Below are positions 63,858 through 64,000 of a stretch of 64,000 nucleotides of DNA, in pieces (positions within the stretch are counted from its first letter, which is position 1; each line of letters starts with the position of its first letter). Origin of the DNA: Chryseobacterium flavum (GTDB taxonomy: Bacteria > Bacteroidota > Bacteroidia > Flavobacteriales > Weeksellaceae); contig NZ_QNUE01000001.1 of the NCBI RefSeq assembly GCF_003385595.1, forward strand, positions 411,635-475,634, read 5' to 3'. The notes beneath the pieces were generated by a model. It saw nothing but the letters and a program-made list of their open reading frames with translations. It did no database searches and was not told the origin of the DNA. Made by a program: the position numbers and the translations under genes.

Positions 63858-63891
63858 AAAAAAAGCTTCTAAATAATCAGAAGCTTTTTTT
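63858..63891. terminator. Bidirectional terminator at the right edge
   Basis: AAAAAAAGCTTCT (63858-63870) and AGAAGCTTTTTTT (63879-63891): a perfect 13-bp stem. It lies upstream of the DUF5684 start, so it should serve a leftward gene that lies, or lay, to the right. Confidence 0.85.
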
Positions 63892-63901
63892 ATTATATTT
63901 T

Positions 63902-64000
63902 TGTCTCGTCCTGAAATAGCGATACACAAAAAAGAATCGTTATGGCAGAAACATTAACATCCACGTACATTAAACGTACCCAGAAGGATTACAGTTTAAG
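63902..64000 (+). mobile_element. Probable left end of an IS3-type insertion sequence
   Basis: The stretch TGTCTCGTCCTGAAATAGCG (63902 onward) begins with TG, like IS3-family terminal repeats, and precedes the putative OrfA start. The matching right end is outside the window, so inverted repeats and target duplication cannot be checked. Confidence 0.35.
63942..64000 (+). CDS. IS3-type transposase OrfA, N-terminal fragment
   Basis: Only the first 19 codons are in the window: MAETLTSTYIKRTQKDYSL. The basic start with IKRTQKDYSL resembles the N-terminus of IS3-family OrfA proteins in flavobacteria, before the helix-turn-helix. A -7 element TATTTTTG (63896-63903) precedes it. The gene continues beyond 64000, so both family and integrity are unproven. 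Confidence 0.5.
   Translation, partial: MAETLTSTYIKRTQKDYSL

Noticed and set aside
1..64000. CRISPR arrays, tRNA or rRNA genes, prophage, toxin-antitoxin or restriction systems
   Set aside because: No regularly spaced repeats, cloverleaf sequences or known defence gene families were recognised on either strand.

Overview
The window is about 64 kb of low-GC chromosomal DNA from a member of the Bacteroidota, most likely a Chryseobacterium-like species (class Flavobacteriia, family Weeksellaceae). The evidence is a SusC/SusD pair, a PorT-type secretion protein next to ubiE, GLPGLI and DUF3857 proteins, Bacteroidota promoters (TTTG, about 19 nt, then TAnnTTTG), weak or absent Shine-Dalgarno sequences and several TTG starts. 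It is mostly core genome in short operons separated by hairpin terminators, with some accessory material (double-glycine peptides, a probable IS3-type element at the right edge). No tRNA, rRNA, CRISPR array or prophage was seen.

Layout. 1-3.1 kb: start of a susD-like gene and a complete susC-like receptor. 3.4-7 kb: metG, a membrane protein and a methyltransferase. 7.1-10.3 kb: iron uptake (siderophore-interacting reductase and TonB-dependent receptor). 10.4-15.5 kb: a tripartite efflux system (AraC regulator, TolC, HlyD/EmrA-like adaptor, 14-TM MFS pump). 15.6-19.4 kb: DUF962, DUF2891, DUF4349 and RsmI-like genes. 19.4-21.4 kb: a tyrosine phosphatase and dnaA. 21.5-26.9 kb: a thioesterase, pheA, a secreted fibre-like protein and a DUF2339 membrane protein. 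26.9-31.4 kb: rarA, yidD, an unusually long lgt and nnr. 31.6-37.6 kb: mscL, serA, a HAD phosphatase, idi, gcvT, DoxX, a Crp-type regulator, a 28-residue peptide gene and an ArsC/Spx-like gene. 37.7-42.7 kb: a thioesterase, GLPGLI, a fluoride riboswitch with a CLC-F type antiporter, and a LysR/YeiH pair. 42.7-43.5 kb: two tandem cysteine-rich double-glycine peptides. 43.6-49.6 kb: MFS, rny, a 6S-like RNA, zapA with a coiled-coil partner, porT, ubiE. 49.7-58.2 kb: a FabH-like synthase, a phosphoesterase, a degenerate deacetylase, a threonine-dehydrogenase-like SDR, ggt, a dicarboxylate symporter and a lipid kinase. 58.2-64 kb: a DUF3298 lipoprotein, two DUF3857 proteins, DUF5684 and the IS fragment.

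The most informative units are: (i) a promoter, crcB-type fluoride aptamer, start-codon-proximal hairpin and CLC antiporter, where one arm of the hairpin shares bases with the aptamer pseudoknot and so suggests translational control; (ii) a rod-shaped RNA between zapA and rny that looks like Flavobacterial 6S RNA and keeps the zapA-ssrS neighbourhood of proteobacteria; (iii) a tandem duplication of small peptides with a GG leader and an identical six-cysteine spacing, plus a separate 28-residue GG peptide with its own promoter and terminator; (iv) a LysR/YeiH pair with a near-identical 15-bp site before both genes.

All family assignments come from reading the sequence, without database searches. 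Start sites were moved downstream where a promoter element, a terminator or the family's usual N-terminus argued against the longest reading frame.
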